This document shows positions 5,727 through 13,657 of a stretch of 29,399 bases of DNA, in pieces. The translations under genes and the position numbers were made by a program. This stretch comes from a virus. The stretch is taken from the IMG/VR virus record IMGVR_UViG_3300001686_000021, positions 1 to 29,399 of that record, one strand, 5' to 3'. The notes beneath the pieces are model-generated. The model was not told where the DNA came from and did not search any database. It was given only the letters and a program-made list of their open reading frames with translations. The stretch's first letter is position 1, and each line of letters opens with the position of its first letter.

Positions 5727-8015
5727 CTATTGAATAGGAAACCTAAGAATTAAAGGACTAACCAAAGGTAACTTATTTTGTTCCTCTTGATATTTGCTAT
5801 AATTTTTAATTACATTGTGGATATCAATGTTAGGTGTCGAAGAAGGAATTTGTTGATTATATTCGTTAAATCCTATTCCTATATTTCCACTTTCAGCGTT
5901 TCCGCGAGATGGTTTGTGGCTTAATGTTACACTCCATGTTGTGCCATCATAGACAGTACGTGTTCCGGTAGTGTGTGCAAATCCTCCATAGGTTTTTTGT
6001 CTATACTGTTCTTGTCTAGCTAGTCCGCTAAGATAGGTTCCTTGACAATCACGTCCATGAATTCCTCCCTTACCCCCAATTCCAGGAATACCGTCTTTAC
6101 CATTACGGGGCGCTTGTTGAATGAAATCATATGAAATACCATCTATATTAACGATACCTTGATATCCACCTAATCCCCCTTTGCCGCCTTTTCCTCCATC
6201 TTGACCACGTTTACCGTCTTTCCCTTTATCATTATAAGTACTTGTATTTCCACGTGTTTCATGTTTACTTAAATCGCCATCTTCTCCATTTGATCCATCT
6301 TTGCCGTCTCTTCCATTTCCTCCAGCGCCACCATATCCACCATCCGTATTAATGTGAAGATTTTGTTTATTTTCAATAGTAAGCATCTTTCCGTAGAAAT
6401 GGCCCCCATTACCTCCAGCATACCCTGGTATTCCACTTTCCCCTTCTTTAATACCATCCATTCCAGGTATACCATCAGCCCCAGTAAGACTTATTAATTT
6501 TGAGCCAGAAACTTTCCAATATGGAGATATAATACTTAAGGAAGGAGTTCTATTTTCATATGTTCCTAAACTTTTTATATCTTCATCGATGATTAAAGCA
6601 TGAAGACTAAATATCTCTATATTTTTTAGAGGCTTAGTTGATATTTTATTAATTCTTATGGCCTCATTAATATCTTGAGCTCCAATTAATATTCCTTTCA
6701 GCTGTAGTTTCTCTTCGCTGTAGATAGAAGAAGGCTTTAACGTTAACAAATTTATTTGCTCTAATGTATCAAAGAGAGCCGAAAACCATGTATCTGTTTG
6801 ATATTTGATTGAATTATTAAGTTTTTTCATGAACTTAATTTTTTCTATGAGACCTTTCAATATTTTCGTATCAATAAAAGAATTTAATTTTTTCTCGAAT
6901 GCCAGATGAGGTTTTTCTAATGTGGTTTTTAAAGAAACCAAATCATTTTTCAAAGATGCAAAGAAATTTCTCAAGATGTTAATATCCTGGGAATATTGAT
7001 GATCTTGAATTATAGCCACACAAAATGAAATAATCTGTTGATTTATTTCCTTTTTTATATGTTCAACAAGTAATTTGTTTATATTATCAGAAGCTTTATG
7101 CAAAAGAATCATTGACTTATCATCAATATAATATTTTACCTTAGGATTTCTGATATATTCAGATACTAAAATATTATCTAAGATTTTATTTTTATGCGAT
7201 GGATTATATATAACATCAATTTCATCACTATAACTTTTCTTATGGGGATAGGGGAGACATGAAATCCTAGATTCAGAACTGTTTGACAAGAATTTTAAAA
7301 TTTCCTTTACCCTTGGATTTTTTATATATTCGTTAAAAAATTCATTCTCTTCAAGCAACATTTTTGTAACAATTATAGAGGGGATTACATCCCTTTGTTT
7401 TGTTACAACTAATGATAAAGATTTTTTGAGATCATCTAAATTCTCAAAGCAATTTGATAATGTCTGAAGAGTCCCTAAAAACAATCCACTTCTGTATGAG
7501 GTGAACGAAGACTCAGGCATCACTAAAACAAATTTTGTGTTCACATTGCTTTTTGATAGTTTAAAAAAATAGTAGGCATTAATTACATCTTCTTTTGATC
7601 CTCTCGTGTCATAGAATCCAGGAAGATCATAAAAAGTTATCTTATTAGTAGAATCATAAAATTTAGACGGAGATGTTGTGCCTACATTCATTAAATTATG
7701 ACCTATCGTAAATCCGTCTAAAGGTTCAGTTGTATCTATCTGTAGCCCTGAATAGCCTTCCTTAATAAATAGGGGCCTTCCTGCAAGACATGTAATTACA
7801 GTACTCTTGCCACTTCCAGAAGGCCCTATGACGATAACATTTCCAGTTGAGTCTTCATGTTGTCCTTCATTCATAAATGATTGGTTTACATTATTGAATG
7901 AATTTATTATTTCCGATACCTCATCAATTGCATTCTCAGCGGATAATAGTATATTAGAAGAACTAAAAAATACTATACAAATTAAGATAATTGATCGACT
8001 TATTATTTTTTTCAT
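5727..8015 (-). CDS. exported P-loop GTPase with collagen-like region
   Basis: This 762-residue cargo protein has an unusual build. Residues 1-26 look like a Sec signal peptide (KK..R, hydrophobic IILICIVFF, cleavage near LLSA/EN). A GTPase domain follows: P-loop GPSGSGKST at 64-72, DLPGF at 130-134 as the G3 site, and a poor G4 site (VTKQRD around 204-209). It recalls the AIG1/IRG/dynamin-like GTPases. Residues about 260-500 are helical and charged. Residues about 512-655 carry broken Gly-X-Y tracts such as GKDGIPGIGGKGG, alternating with short beta-like pieces. GTP is absent from the periplasm, so export suggests delivery to a eukaryotic cell. This is inference, and a membrane anchor is the alternative. 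The gene follows the beta-barrel gene by 18 bases. Confidence 0.75.
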   Translation of the reverse strand: MKKIISRSIILICIVFFSSSNILLSAENAIDEVSEIINSFNNVNQSFMNEGQHEDSTGNVIVIGPSGSGKSTVITCLAGRPLFIKEGYSGLQIDTTEPLDGFTIGHNLMNVGTTSPSKFYDSTNKITFYDLPGFYDTRGSKEDVINAYYFFKLSKSNVNTKFVLVMPESSFTSYRSGLFLGTLQTLSNCFENLDDLKKSLSLVVTKQRDVIPSIIVTKMLLEENEFFNEYIKNPRVKEILKFLSNSSESRISCLPYPHKKSYSDEIDVIYNPSHKNKILDNILVSEYIRNPKVKYYIDDKSMILLHKASDNINKLLVEHIKKEINQQIISFCVAIIQDHQYSQDINILRNFFASLKNDLVSLKTTLEKPHLAFEKKLNSFIDTKILKGLIEKIKFMKKLNNSIKYQTDTWFSALFDTLEQINLLTLKPSSIYSEEKLQLKGILIGAQDINEAIRINKISTKPLKNIEIFSLHALIIDEDIKSLGTYENRTPSLSIISPYWKVSGSKLISLTGADGIPGMDGIKEGESGIPGYAGGNGGHFYGKMLTIENKQNLHINTDGGYGGAGGNGRDGKDGSNGEDGDLSKHETRGNTSTYNDKGKDGKRGQDGGKGGKGGLGGYQGIVNIDGISYDFIQQAPRNGKDGIPGIGGKGGIHGRDCQGTYLSGLARQEQYRQKTYGGFAHTTGTRTVYDGTTWSVTLSHKPSRGNAESGNIGIGFNEYNQQIPSSTPNIDIHNVIKNYSKYQEEQNKLPLVSPLILRFPIQ

Positions 8016-8033
8016 TATATTATTCCAGTTTCT

Positions 8034-8657
8034 TTATATTTTATATCCAACACCAATTAGTACACAGTGCGTATTTGTTGATATTTTAACATCATCGTTT
8101 ATTCCTTTGTTTCTTGTGCCAAAGTTATGATGGTATTCTGTTCGTATAAATAATTTATTACTTACAAAATAGTCCCCACCTAACCCAAGAACAAATCCTT
8201 TTCGATTTATAGACAGATCACTTCCAACAACATTTACCGGCGAATGATATTCATATCCCATCTTTGTGTATGCCAAAAAATTGTTGAAAGCATATCCTAG
8301 ATGAAGAACACCATTATATGTAGCAGGAGAATTTGATTTTAAATTGCTTTGGAATTTTTTATCCTTACTCGAGTAAACTTTATTTTTAAAATGTGATCCA
8401 GTAAGTCCTATAGCGACTTCTCCACCTATATAAATGTCATAGGCTATAAGCATTCCACACCCAAACAGTATGTTAGCACCAATCCCCCTATTATTATAAG
8501 TAACTGATGAATTTTCATGGTTTGATTTAATATTGCCGCTAGAATAAGTTCCTCCTGCTCCAATATATAATCTATTAAAAGATCTCTGTTTTTCACCGGC
8601 TATTGTTTGTCCAACAATAAAAATCGTTAAAAATAAACTTAATATATACTTTGTCAT
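8034..8657 (-). CDS. outer-membrane beta-barrel protein
   Basis: This 207-residue protein has a clear signal peptide (residues 1-20, TKYILSLFLTIFIVGQTIA, cleavage before GEKQ). Next come alternating polar and aromatic or glycine strands typical of an eight-stranded OmpA/opacity-type barrel: LYIGAGGTYSSG, LFGCGMLIAYDIYIGGEV, GVLHLGYAFNNFLAYTKMGYEY, GFVLGLGGDYFVSNKLFIRTEY. The C-terminus is HCVLIGVGYKI. It keeps the alternation, but the last residue is Ile rather than the usual Phe. An AGAGG site precedes the ATG. It is the first gene of the leftward cargo pair. Phage-borne barrels can alter the lysogen's surface, adhesion or phage exclusion. Which applies here is unknown. Confidence 0.85.
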   Translation of the reverse strand: MTKYILSLFLTIFIVGQTIAGEKQRSFNRLYIGAGGTYSSGNIKSNHENSSVTYNNRGIGANILFGCGMLIAYDIYIGGEVAIGLTGSHFKNKVYSSKDKKFQSNLKSNSPATYNGVLHLGYAFNNFLAYTKMGYEYHSPVNVVGSDLSINRKGFVLGLGGDYFVSNKLFIRTEYHHNFGTRNKGINDDVKISTNTHCVLIGVGYKI

Positions 8658-8725
8658 ATTTATATACCTCTCAAAATTTTGATTTACCTTAAAAATATAG
8701 AAAAATTTCCTATAAATTTAGTTGG

Positions 8726-8755
8726 ATTATCTTATTTATTTTTATGATTCGTCAA
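8726..8755 (-). promoter_or_regulatory. strong leftward promoter of the cargo pair
   Basis: On the minus strand, TTGACG (plus 8750-8755), an 18-base spacer and GATAAT (plus 8726-8731) each match five of six sigma-70 consensus bases. The promoter is about 70 bases upstream of the beta-barrel start. An independent housekeeping promoter is the typical mark of a moron that is expressed from a silent prophage. Confidence 0.65.
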
Positions 8756-8825
8756 GATATTGTTAGAGATGGCAACAGAGTAAGGTAATATTGTGTGACA
8801 AAATTAGCATATGAAGGGAATTAGT

Positions 8826-9470
8826 ATGAACGACATGGATAAATTTATAGATTACGATGAACTTTATAAAATTCTTCATGGTAGATTTAAAGCGACACAC
8901 GATGAAATTAGATTTTGGCTTTATCAATTCAATGGCCATCATATCAATGATGTTCATAATTATTTTATTAGTGATGTAACAGTCCATTTTCTAATACCAT
9001 TAAAGTCTGACATTCCAAATTTAGATGGTATCTATGATGGCCCATCCTCTGAATTTGATCCGACCTTATGTTTTTTTGACTCTCTAAATGTAAAACAGTT
9101 TGTTCCTACCCCTTATATGAGGATTGTTTATATAAAAGATTTATCAGGTAAAAGAAACTGGCAACAATATTTGAGGTCAGAAACAAATTTCTTTTCAAAC
9201 TATCCGGCCCTTGATAAGGCTGCTACATCGGGTTTATTAAGATTTTATGACCGATCTTCAGACATGTTTACTCACCATCAGAAATCCAAGAGCGGTGACC
9301 CAAAACAAAATAAGTTATGGATACATACTAAGGAAGGAGAAGATTATGTAACTCAACCAGATAACTTTTTTCTATTGTCAGATATAATTAATATTGAGAG
9401 AATATTTTTTAAACGTCCTAGAAAAGATTGTCTGGAAGAACTTGGTGTTGATTTAGGAAAATATATATGA
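8826..9470 (+). CDS. hypothetical protein, start of rightward structural module
   Basis: This 214-residue protein is counted from the ATG at 8826, which has AAGGGA about eight bases upstream. The ATG 15 bases earlier has no site. The sequence is acidic and rich in aromatic residues, with YQFNGHHINDVHNYF near the N-terminus, a proline-containing middle (DGIYDGPSSEFDP) and a C-terminal KRPRKDCLEELGVDLGKY. No domain is recognised. Its stop overlaps the next start (ATGA), and that gene overlaps the small-terminase-like gene in the same way. The three thus form one translationally coupled unit, probably linked to DNA packaging. Confidence 0.7.
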   Translation: MNDMDKFIDYDELYKILHGRFKATHDEIRFWLYQFNGHHINDVHNYFISDVTVHFLIPLKSDIPNLDGIYDGPSSEFDPTLCFFDSLNVKQFVPTPYMRIVYIKDLSGKRNWQQYLRSETNFFSNYPALDKAATSGLLRFYDRSSDMFTHHQKSKSGDPKQNKLWIHTKEGEDYVTQPDNFFLLSDIINIERIFFKRPRKDCLEELGVDLGKYI

Positions 9471-9892
9471 AATCTTCAAAAAAGGTAAAAAAAGAACCTT
9501 CCACAAATGTTATTGATATTCCTCCAACCAAAGTAAAAAAGATAGATGACCTTCTTAAGAGACTTAATCACACCATACCAACTGATGGAACAGTTTATAT
9601 ATTTTGGAAAGATAATCAAAACGAGAGCAATAAATTTGGGGACATTTTCGGTGTAGCATCTATAGAAAGATTTTATGAAATAATCAAAGGAAGTATTTAT
9701 TTTGAATACAAGGAAACAATTAAAGATAAAAGCTTTAAACTTATAGTAATTGATATATCAAGCTACAACAAGAAGTTTGAATTAAGTTTGAGTGATGTAA
9801 AAAAAAGGAAGATGTTAGCAGAAAGAGGCATAATTTACTTAAAACATCACGATATTAACTTTTTATATAATGAAATATTAAATATAAAATGA
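9467..9892 (+). CDS. hypothetical protein in packaging unit
   Basis: This 141-residue protein is coupled to its neighbours by ATGA overlaps at both ends. The N-terminus is strongly basic and low in complexity (KSSKKVKKEP, then PPTKVKKIDD). The rest alternates strands and helices: GTVYIFWKDN, GDIFGVASIERFYEIIKG, FKLIVIDISSYNKKF and a lysine-rich C-terminal helix. The compact alpha-beta pattern could be a small enzyme or a DNA-binding fold, but I do not recognise it and assign no function. No obvious ribosome site is present, in keeping with coupling. Confidence 0.65.
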   Translation: MKSSKKVKKEPSTNVIDIPPTKVKKIDDLLKRLNHTIPTDGTVYIFWKDNQNESNKFGDIFGVASIERFYEIIKGSIYFEYKETIKDKSFKLIVIDISSYNKKFELSLSDVKKRKMLAERGIIYLKHHDINFLYNEILNIK

Positions 9893-10323
9893 GCTCTACT
9901 GATCTCTCAACGTTAAAGAATGGAAATAAAAGAGCAGAAGGTAGACATGCTGGTAGTAAAAATAAGGCTCAACTCGCTCTTCAACAAATAGGAGAAGATA
10001 ATGCTACTTCTCTCCTTCAAATGCAAATTCAAAGGGGATTAGAGGGAGATGAAGACGCACAGAGATTTGTTATAGATAAGATAATGCCAAATGCTAAAGG
10101 AGGGAGGCATATTAAGATAGAATTACCCTCTATATCTAAAATAGAAGACATCTTACCTGTACAAAATATCGTTATGAAGAATATATGTGATGGCCATATA
10201 TCTCTAGAAGAAGGTGAAAAGCTTATAGCCATTATCGAAAATCAACGCAAGACAGCAGAAATGACAGAAATGTTTGTCCTTATACAAGGGATAGACAAAC
10301 GAATGAAAGATGCTGGCATCTGA
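9889..10323 (+). CDS. small-terminase-like protein (DUF5681 type)
   Basis: This 144-residue protein begins with the basic, glycine-rich segment KNGNKRAEGRHAGSKNKAQ, the pattern of DUF5681 proteins. In many proteobacterial phages these lie before the large terminase and are taken as small-terminase-like DNA-recognition subunits. The C-terminal half has IKIELPSISKIEDILPV, then DGHISLEEGEKLIAIIENQRKTAEM, again matching that group. It would recognise phage DNA and recruit the large subunit. The large terminase follows only after two further small genes at 11324. The start overlaps the preceding gene (ATGA). Assignment is from recalled family patterns, not a search. Confidence 0.65.
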   Translation: MSSTDLSTLKNGNKRAEGRHAGSKNKAQLALQQIGEDNATSLLQMQIQRGLEGDEDAQRFVIDKIMPNAKGGRHIKIELPSISKIEDILPVQNIVMKNICDGHISLEEGEKLIAIIENQRKTAEMTEMFVLIQGIDKRMKDAGI

Positions 10324-10385
10324 TCTTTTCTATAGATTGATATTTTTACTTTTTTATGAAATTTTACGATTATTATCTTTTTTTA

Positions 10386-10415
10386 TTGACAAGCTCTTTT
10401 TCCTTGTGCTACAAA
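10386..10415 (+). promoter_or_regulatory. rightward promoter with extended -10
   Basis: A perfect -35 TTGACA at 10386-10391, an 18-base spacer and TACAAA at 10410-10415 preceded by TGC (extended -10) lie 43 bases upstream of the next start. The promoter would feed the two small genes and the terminase, possibly as the late or packaging promoter. Confidence 0.6.
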
Positions 10416-10458
10416 GAAGAGGATAGTTGTTGGTGTTACTAGAACAAGGAGAAAAAAG

Positions 10459-10728
10459 ATGAAAAACAACGTAACGGACAAAAAAATAAGCGGAATTAGA
10501 AATATTTTAGAGAGCCAGCTATTTTTGCCAACTCAGTTTGCTAATGAAATGTACGCTTCTGGTTTCTCTCCAGATTGGGATTTAAGACAGGAGGATTTGG
10601 CAATCGTAAGGCTCGGTATAAAACACCATTTAAGATTATTTGGTATTCGCACAAAAAAAATAGAATTAAATATCCAAGAAAAACTGAATCAACTAATTAA
10701 AATATATCAACATTATATTCATAATTAG
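10459..10728 (+). CDS. hypothetical small protein
   Basis: This 89-residue protein has a consensus AAGGAG seven bases before the ATG. It is helical by appearance. The middle is LRQEDLAIVRLGIKHHLRLFGI, and the basic C-terminus ends LIKIYQHYIHN. No family is recognised. The leader AAGGAGAAAAAAGATGA before this gene is repeated exactly before the next one. The two are therefore likely co-expressed at similar levels, and the leader may have been copied by duplication. Confidence 0.65.
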   Translation: MKNNVTDKKISGIRNILESQLFLPTQFANEMYASGFSPDWDLRQEDLAIVRLGIKHHLRLFGIRTKKIELNIQEKLNQLIKIYQHYIHN

Positions 10729-10750
10729 TTGATAAAAAAGGAGAAAAAAG

Positions 10751-11218
10751 ATGACTAATAAATTGACCCATAAATGCAAGGGAGGGGTGTTGTATGGGTA
10801 TGATTGTGAGAAATGTGGCCCTCCTCCTAGTGATTATGTTCACATCTCTCAAGGGGAAGATGGTAACGATTGCGGGTGGGTTGCTCCGTGGAGAGGTAGA
10901 GAGCTTATTGATCATGATTATGGGGATCCTAAGTTCATCTCTCCAGTACAATGCGGATTTGTTTCTTCTTGGACAGCTAGACATCTTATGCCGCCTGGTA
11001 TTGAGCATGCTTTATCTTTGTCTATCAAATCAGTCTGCGGACGGCGTCTCATTTATCCGATGTGTGAAAAATCAAAGGAATTAGCAAAGATAGCACGTAC
11101 CGGAACCTTGTTGTTTGAATCCATACCTCATATCCAAAAGCTGGGTTTTCATATACAATGGGAAGGATTAACAAACAAGGATGAAGAGAGACTGAGAGAA
11201 TTGGGAGTAGAGATGTGA
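10751..11218 (+). CDS. hypothetical cysteine-containing protein
   Basis: This 155-residue protein starts after AAGGAG with the same leader as the preceding gene. The N-terminal region has C9, C20 and C23 (CEKC) and C41, which could hold a zinc ion, followed by a tryptophan-containing stretch (CGWVAPWRGRELIDHDYGDP). The C-terminal third, KLGFHIQWEGLTNKDEERLRELG, looks helical. No family is recognised. A 96-codon hydrophobic ORF in another frame (10794-11084) overlaps fully and is treated as a shadow. The gene lies between the small-terminase-like gene and the large terminase and may belong to packaging, although this is only positional. Confidence 0.7.
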   Translation: MTNKLTHKCKGGVLYGYDCEKCGPPPSDYVHISQGEDGNDCGWVAPWRGRELIDHDYGDPKFISPVQCGFVSSWTARHLMPPGIEHALSLSIKSVCGRRLIYPMCEKSKELAKIARTGTLLFESIPHIQKLGFHIQWEGLTNKDEERLRELGVEM

Positions 11219-11233
11219 AATATGATACTATCC

Positions 11234-11322
11234 CTCTGATATAATCAGAGACTTTATTATCTTGTCAAAAAATTAATTTAAACCAACAATATATCTTATG
11301 TAATTTTATGTGAGATATATTG
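11234..11322 (+). promoter_or_regulatory. two hairpins in the terminase leader
   Basis: A short stem CTCTGAT/ATCAGAG (11234-11240 with 11244-11250) is followed by T-poor DNA and is at best a weak terminator. A perfect 10-bp stem (CAATATATCT at 11287-11296 with AGATATATTG at 11313-11322) ends one base before the TTG start of the terminase. It covers the only purine-rich stretch (GAGA) near that start. It may limit terminase translation. Confidence 0.5.
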
Positions 11323-11323
11323 A

Positions 11324-12964
11324 TTGCGTTTTAATACTGTCTTAAAATCCATTAGGGATTACGAATCACGACTTTCTTTATTCAACCCATCCATAGATCA
11401 AAAGTTCATTGATGATGCAGGTAAAATAGAAGAATCATTGATTTTATTGTTAGAATCAATATGGCCTCTTTTAGAAGGAAATAAACCATTTATAAAAGGA
11501 TGGTATCATGAGGCAATTTCTGATCATTTAGAGGCATGCTTTTATGGAGATATTACCTATCTTCTTATTAATCAACCACCTCGTACATCAAAATCAACAC
11601 TATTAATAGCTCTTTTTATATGGGCATGGATAAAAGATCCATCATTGCAATTCTTATGCCTATCCTTTGGTTTAAGACTTTCCATTCGTGATAGCGTGAG
11701 ATGCCGAAGAATAATAAGCTCTCAGTGGTTTAAAAATAGATGGGGTCACAAAGTAAGATTATCTGATGATGTTAATAATAAACTTAGATTTGATAACACG
11801 GCATGTGGTTATAGAATGGCTACATCAATTCATGGAACAGGTACAGGAGATGGTGGGGATTTCATTCTTATAGATGATGCTAACAATGCAGGTGAAACAG
11901 AATCGGAAACAAAAAGAGAATCAACAAATGAATGGTGTGATTCAGTTCTCTCTACCCGCCTCAATAATTTAGATACAGGACGCATTATAGCTGTTCAACA
12001 AAGACTTCATGCACAAGATCATTCAGGACATATTTTATCTAGCAATATACCTGATTTAGTTCACCTTTGTATTCCCATGGAATTTGAGATTTCTAGAAGG
12101 TGCATAACTATACCTCTTAAAAATACATTAGGAAAACCATGGCAAGATCCCAGAAAAAGGGAAAGAGAAGTATTGTGTCCTACACGCTTTAATCCTAAAG
12201 CGCTTTCTAAGATGAAAGCTAATCTCCAAACAGAATATAGGATAGCCGGACAACTTCAACAAAGACCGGCACCAGCTGAAGGTGGTATTTTCAAAAAACA
12301 TTGGTGGTCATTATGGAAACAAAAGAGTCCGCCGCGTTGTCAATTTGTTCTTCAGTCCTGGGATACAGCTTTTAGTACTTCATCTACATCTTCCGCCAGT
12401 GTGTGTACAACTTGGGGATTGTTTAAGGATAGATATGATGTGGCACAAATTATTTTACTCAGTAAGTGGAGAGGAAAAGTAGAAAATCCAGATTTAAGAA
12501 GAATGGTTATAAGACTTTCCAAAAATTATTATGATACCATTATAGATTATCCCGTACCGGAAGGTCATATTGTAAAACCTGATATGATTCTCATGGAATC
12601 TAAAGCAAACGGTACTCCTATGATCCAGGATTTAACACGAGCAGGTCTTATAATTAATCGATTTGATCCTCTTAAGCATGGAGGAGGGGATAAAGAAGTA
12701 AGGGCCCATATAATATCTCCTCTGGTCGAGGCTGGCAGAATATGGATGCCAACTATTGCTCCTGATTCTGAAAAGTTAAGGCCCTATGCGGATAGGTTTG
12801 TTAATGCTTGCGCTTCTTTCCCGAATGATGATGAATCTAAAGATATAGTAGATAGTATGAGTCAGGCTCTAATAAAATTTAGGCTTATGGGATTGATAGG
12901 TCATCCTGATGATGCTTATATAATGGAAGAATTCAACCCTAACAAAGGTAAGAAATTCTATTAA
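11324..12964 (+). CDS. terL: phage terminase large subunit
   Basis: This 546-residue ATPase-nuclease pumps DNA into the prohead and cuts concatemers. The N-terminal ATPase has a Walker A QPPRTSKST at about residues 84-92, where PPRxxKS is the usual phage form, and a Walker B ILIDDA at 181-186. The C-terminal RNase H-like nuclease shows the acidic positions LQSWDTAF (about 345), LMESKANG (about 424) and HPDDAY (about 526), plus the typical LQQRPAPAEGGIFK linker near 308-321. Length is normal for the family. The start is TTG with no good ribosome site and a hairpin abutting it, suggesting low translation. Next is a convergent cargo gene only six bases away. Confidence 0.93.
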   Translation: MRFNTVLKSIRDYESRLSLFNPSIDQKFIDDAGKIEESLILLLESIWPLLEGNKPFIKGWYHEAISDHLEACFYGDITYLLINQPPRTSKSTLLIALFIWAWIKDPSLQFLCLSFGLRLSIRDSVRCRRIISSQWFKNRWGHKVRLSDDVNNKLRFDNTACGYRMATSIHGTGTGDGGDFILIDDANNAGETESETKRESTNEWCDSVLSTRLNNLDTGRIIAVQQRLHAQDHSGHILSSNIPDLVHLCIPMEFEISRRCITIPLKNTLGKPWQDPRKREREVLCPTRFNPKALSKMKANLQTEYRIAGQLQQRPAPAEGGIFKKHWWSLWKQKSPPRCQFVLQSWDTAFSTSSTSSASVCTTWGLFKDRYDVAQIILLSKWRGKVENPDLRRMVIRLSKNYYDTIIDYPVPEGHIVKPDMILMESKANGTPMIQDLTRAGLIINRFDPLKHGGGDKEVRAHIISPLVEAGRIWMPTIAPDSEKLRPYADRFVNACASFPNDDESKDIVDSMSQALIKFRLMGLIGHPDDAYIMEEFNPNKGKKFY

Positions 12965-12970
12965 ATAATA

Positions 12971-13570
12971 TCAATGAATAGTTTGTAATTTTTCGTTTTC
13001 AGAAATAGAAAAGCAATGAATTACATTGAACTTCTTTCTTAAAGATTCATAATGATAACTTGCTATAAAATCAATTCGTTCTTTAATTGCTTCCATACTT
13101 TTGTCATCTAAATATCTTTTTACATATATAAAAATTATAAAAGAAGTATATATCATTAATAATTCCTGAAGCATTATAACAATAAAACAATACTGGTCAC
13201 CTATAATTTCTGTCTTTTTTGAAGAAGAAAGTAATTTTTTCAATTCTTTTATTTGTATAAGAGCTAGATTTATTTTTGCAGATGATGTGACAGAAAATTC
13301 TCGTATAGTCGCATTAATAATTTTTTCAAAATTTGGATCAACATCCATTTCATAAATCAAGTACAACTCAGCAAATAAATCTGTTATATCAAGACCAAAT
13401 TGGTTCCCTATTTTATCCAAGATATCTATGTCATCTATAAATTCATCATAATTGTCTGGGGTAATATATATATGAGGCATAAAAAATCTCTTACTATAAA
13501 TTGTTCCTCCTAATAACTTCTTCTCCTCTTCTATTTTATTTTGAATGTTAACGGATGTCTTGTTATTCAT
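12971..13570 (-). CDS. leftward cargo gene, putative membrane protein
   Basis: This 199-residue protein is read against the packaging genes, between terminase and portal. I start it at the ATG at 13570 (MNNKTSVNIQ). The longer frame would begin with a TTG at 13603 that coincides with the -35 TTGACA of the gene's own promoter. The N-terminal half is acidic (DNYDEFIDDIDILDKIG). A hydrophobic stretch (CFIVIMLQELLMIYTSFIIFIYV) may span the membrane, and a basic C-terminus follows. No family is recognised. The inserted position, opposite strand and private promoter mark it as a moron, so it may serve the lysogen (exclusion, anti-phage or fitness). The role is unproven. Confidence 0.65.
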   Translation of the reverse strand: MNNKTSVNIQNKIEEEKKLLGGTIYSKRFFMPHIYITPDNYDEFIDDIDILDKIGNQFGLDITDLFAELYLIYEMDVDPNFEKIINATIREFSVTSSAKINLALIQIKELKKLLSSSKKTEIIGDQYCFIVIMLQELLMIYTSFIIFIYVKRYLDDKSMEAIKERIDFIASYHYESLRKKFNVIHCFSISENEKLQTIH

Positions 13571-13574
13571 GGGG

Positions 13575-13603
13575 ATTCTTTCTTTGAAGTTATATGTTGT
13601 CAA
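13575..13603 (-). promoter_or_regulatory. promoter of the leftward cargo gene
   Basis: On the minus strand, a perfect TTGACA (plus 13598-13603), a 17-base spacer and AAGAAT (plus 13575-13580) are followed by CCCC and the ATG at 13570. The transcript would begin at or next to the start codon, so the mRNA might be leaderless. Only weak Shine-Dalgarno-like bases are present. Confidence 0.5.
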
Positions 13604-13657
13604 TTTCTAAAATTTATTTATAATTTTAAGTATGTAATCTTTTTGTGACTGGTTCAA

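Noticed and set aside
8811-8825. Upstream ATG for the gene at 8826-9470
   Set aside because: It has no ribosome site, while the ATG at 8826 has AAGGGA at a suitable distance.
10794-11084. 96-codon hydrophobic ORF overlapping the gene at 10751-11218
   Set aside because: It lies wholly within a gene that has a consensus ribosome site and better amino-acid composition. Its own start has no site.
13571-13603. Extended TTG start for the leftward gene at 12971
   Set aside because: The TTG is part of a perfect -35 box with correct spacing to a -10, and no ribosome site precedes it. The ATG at 13570 is preferred.
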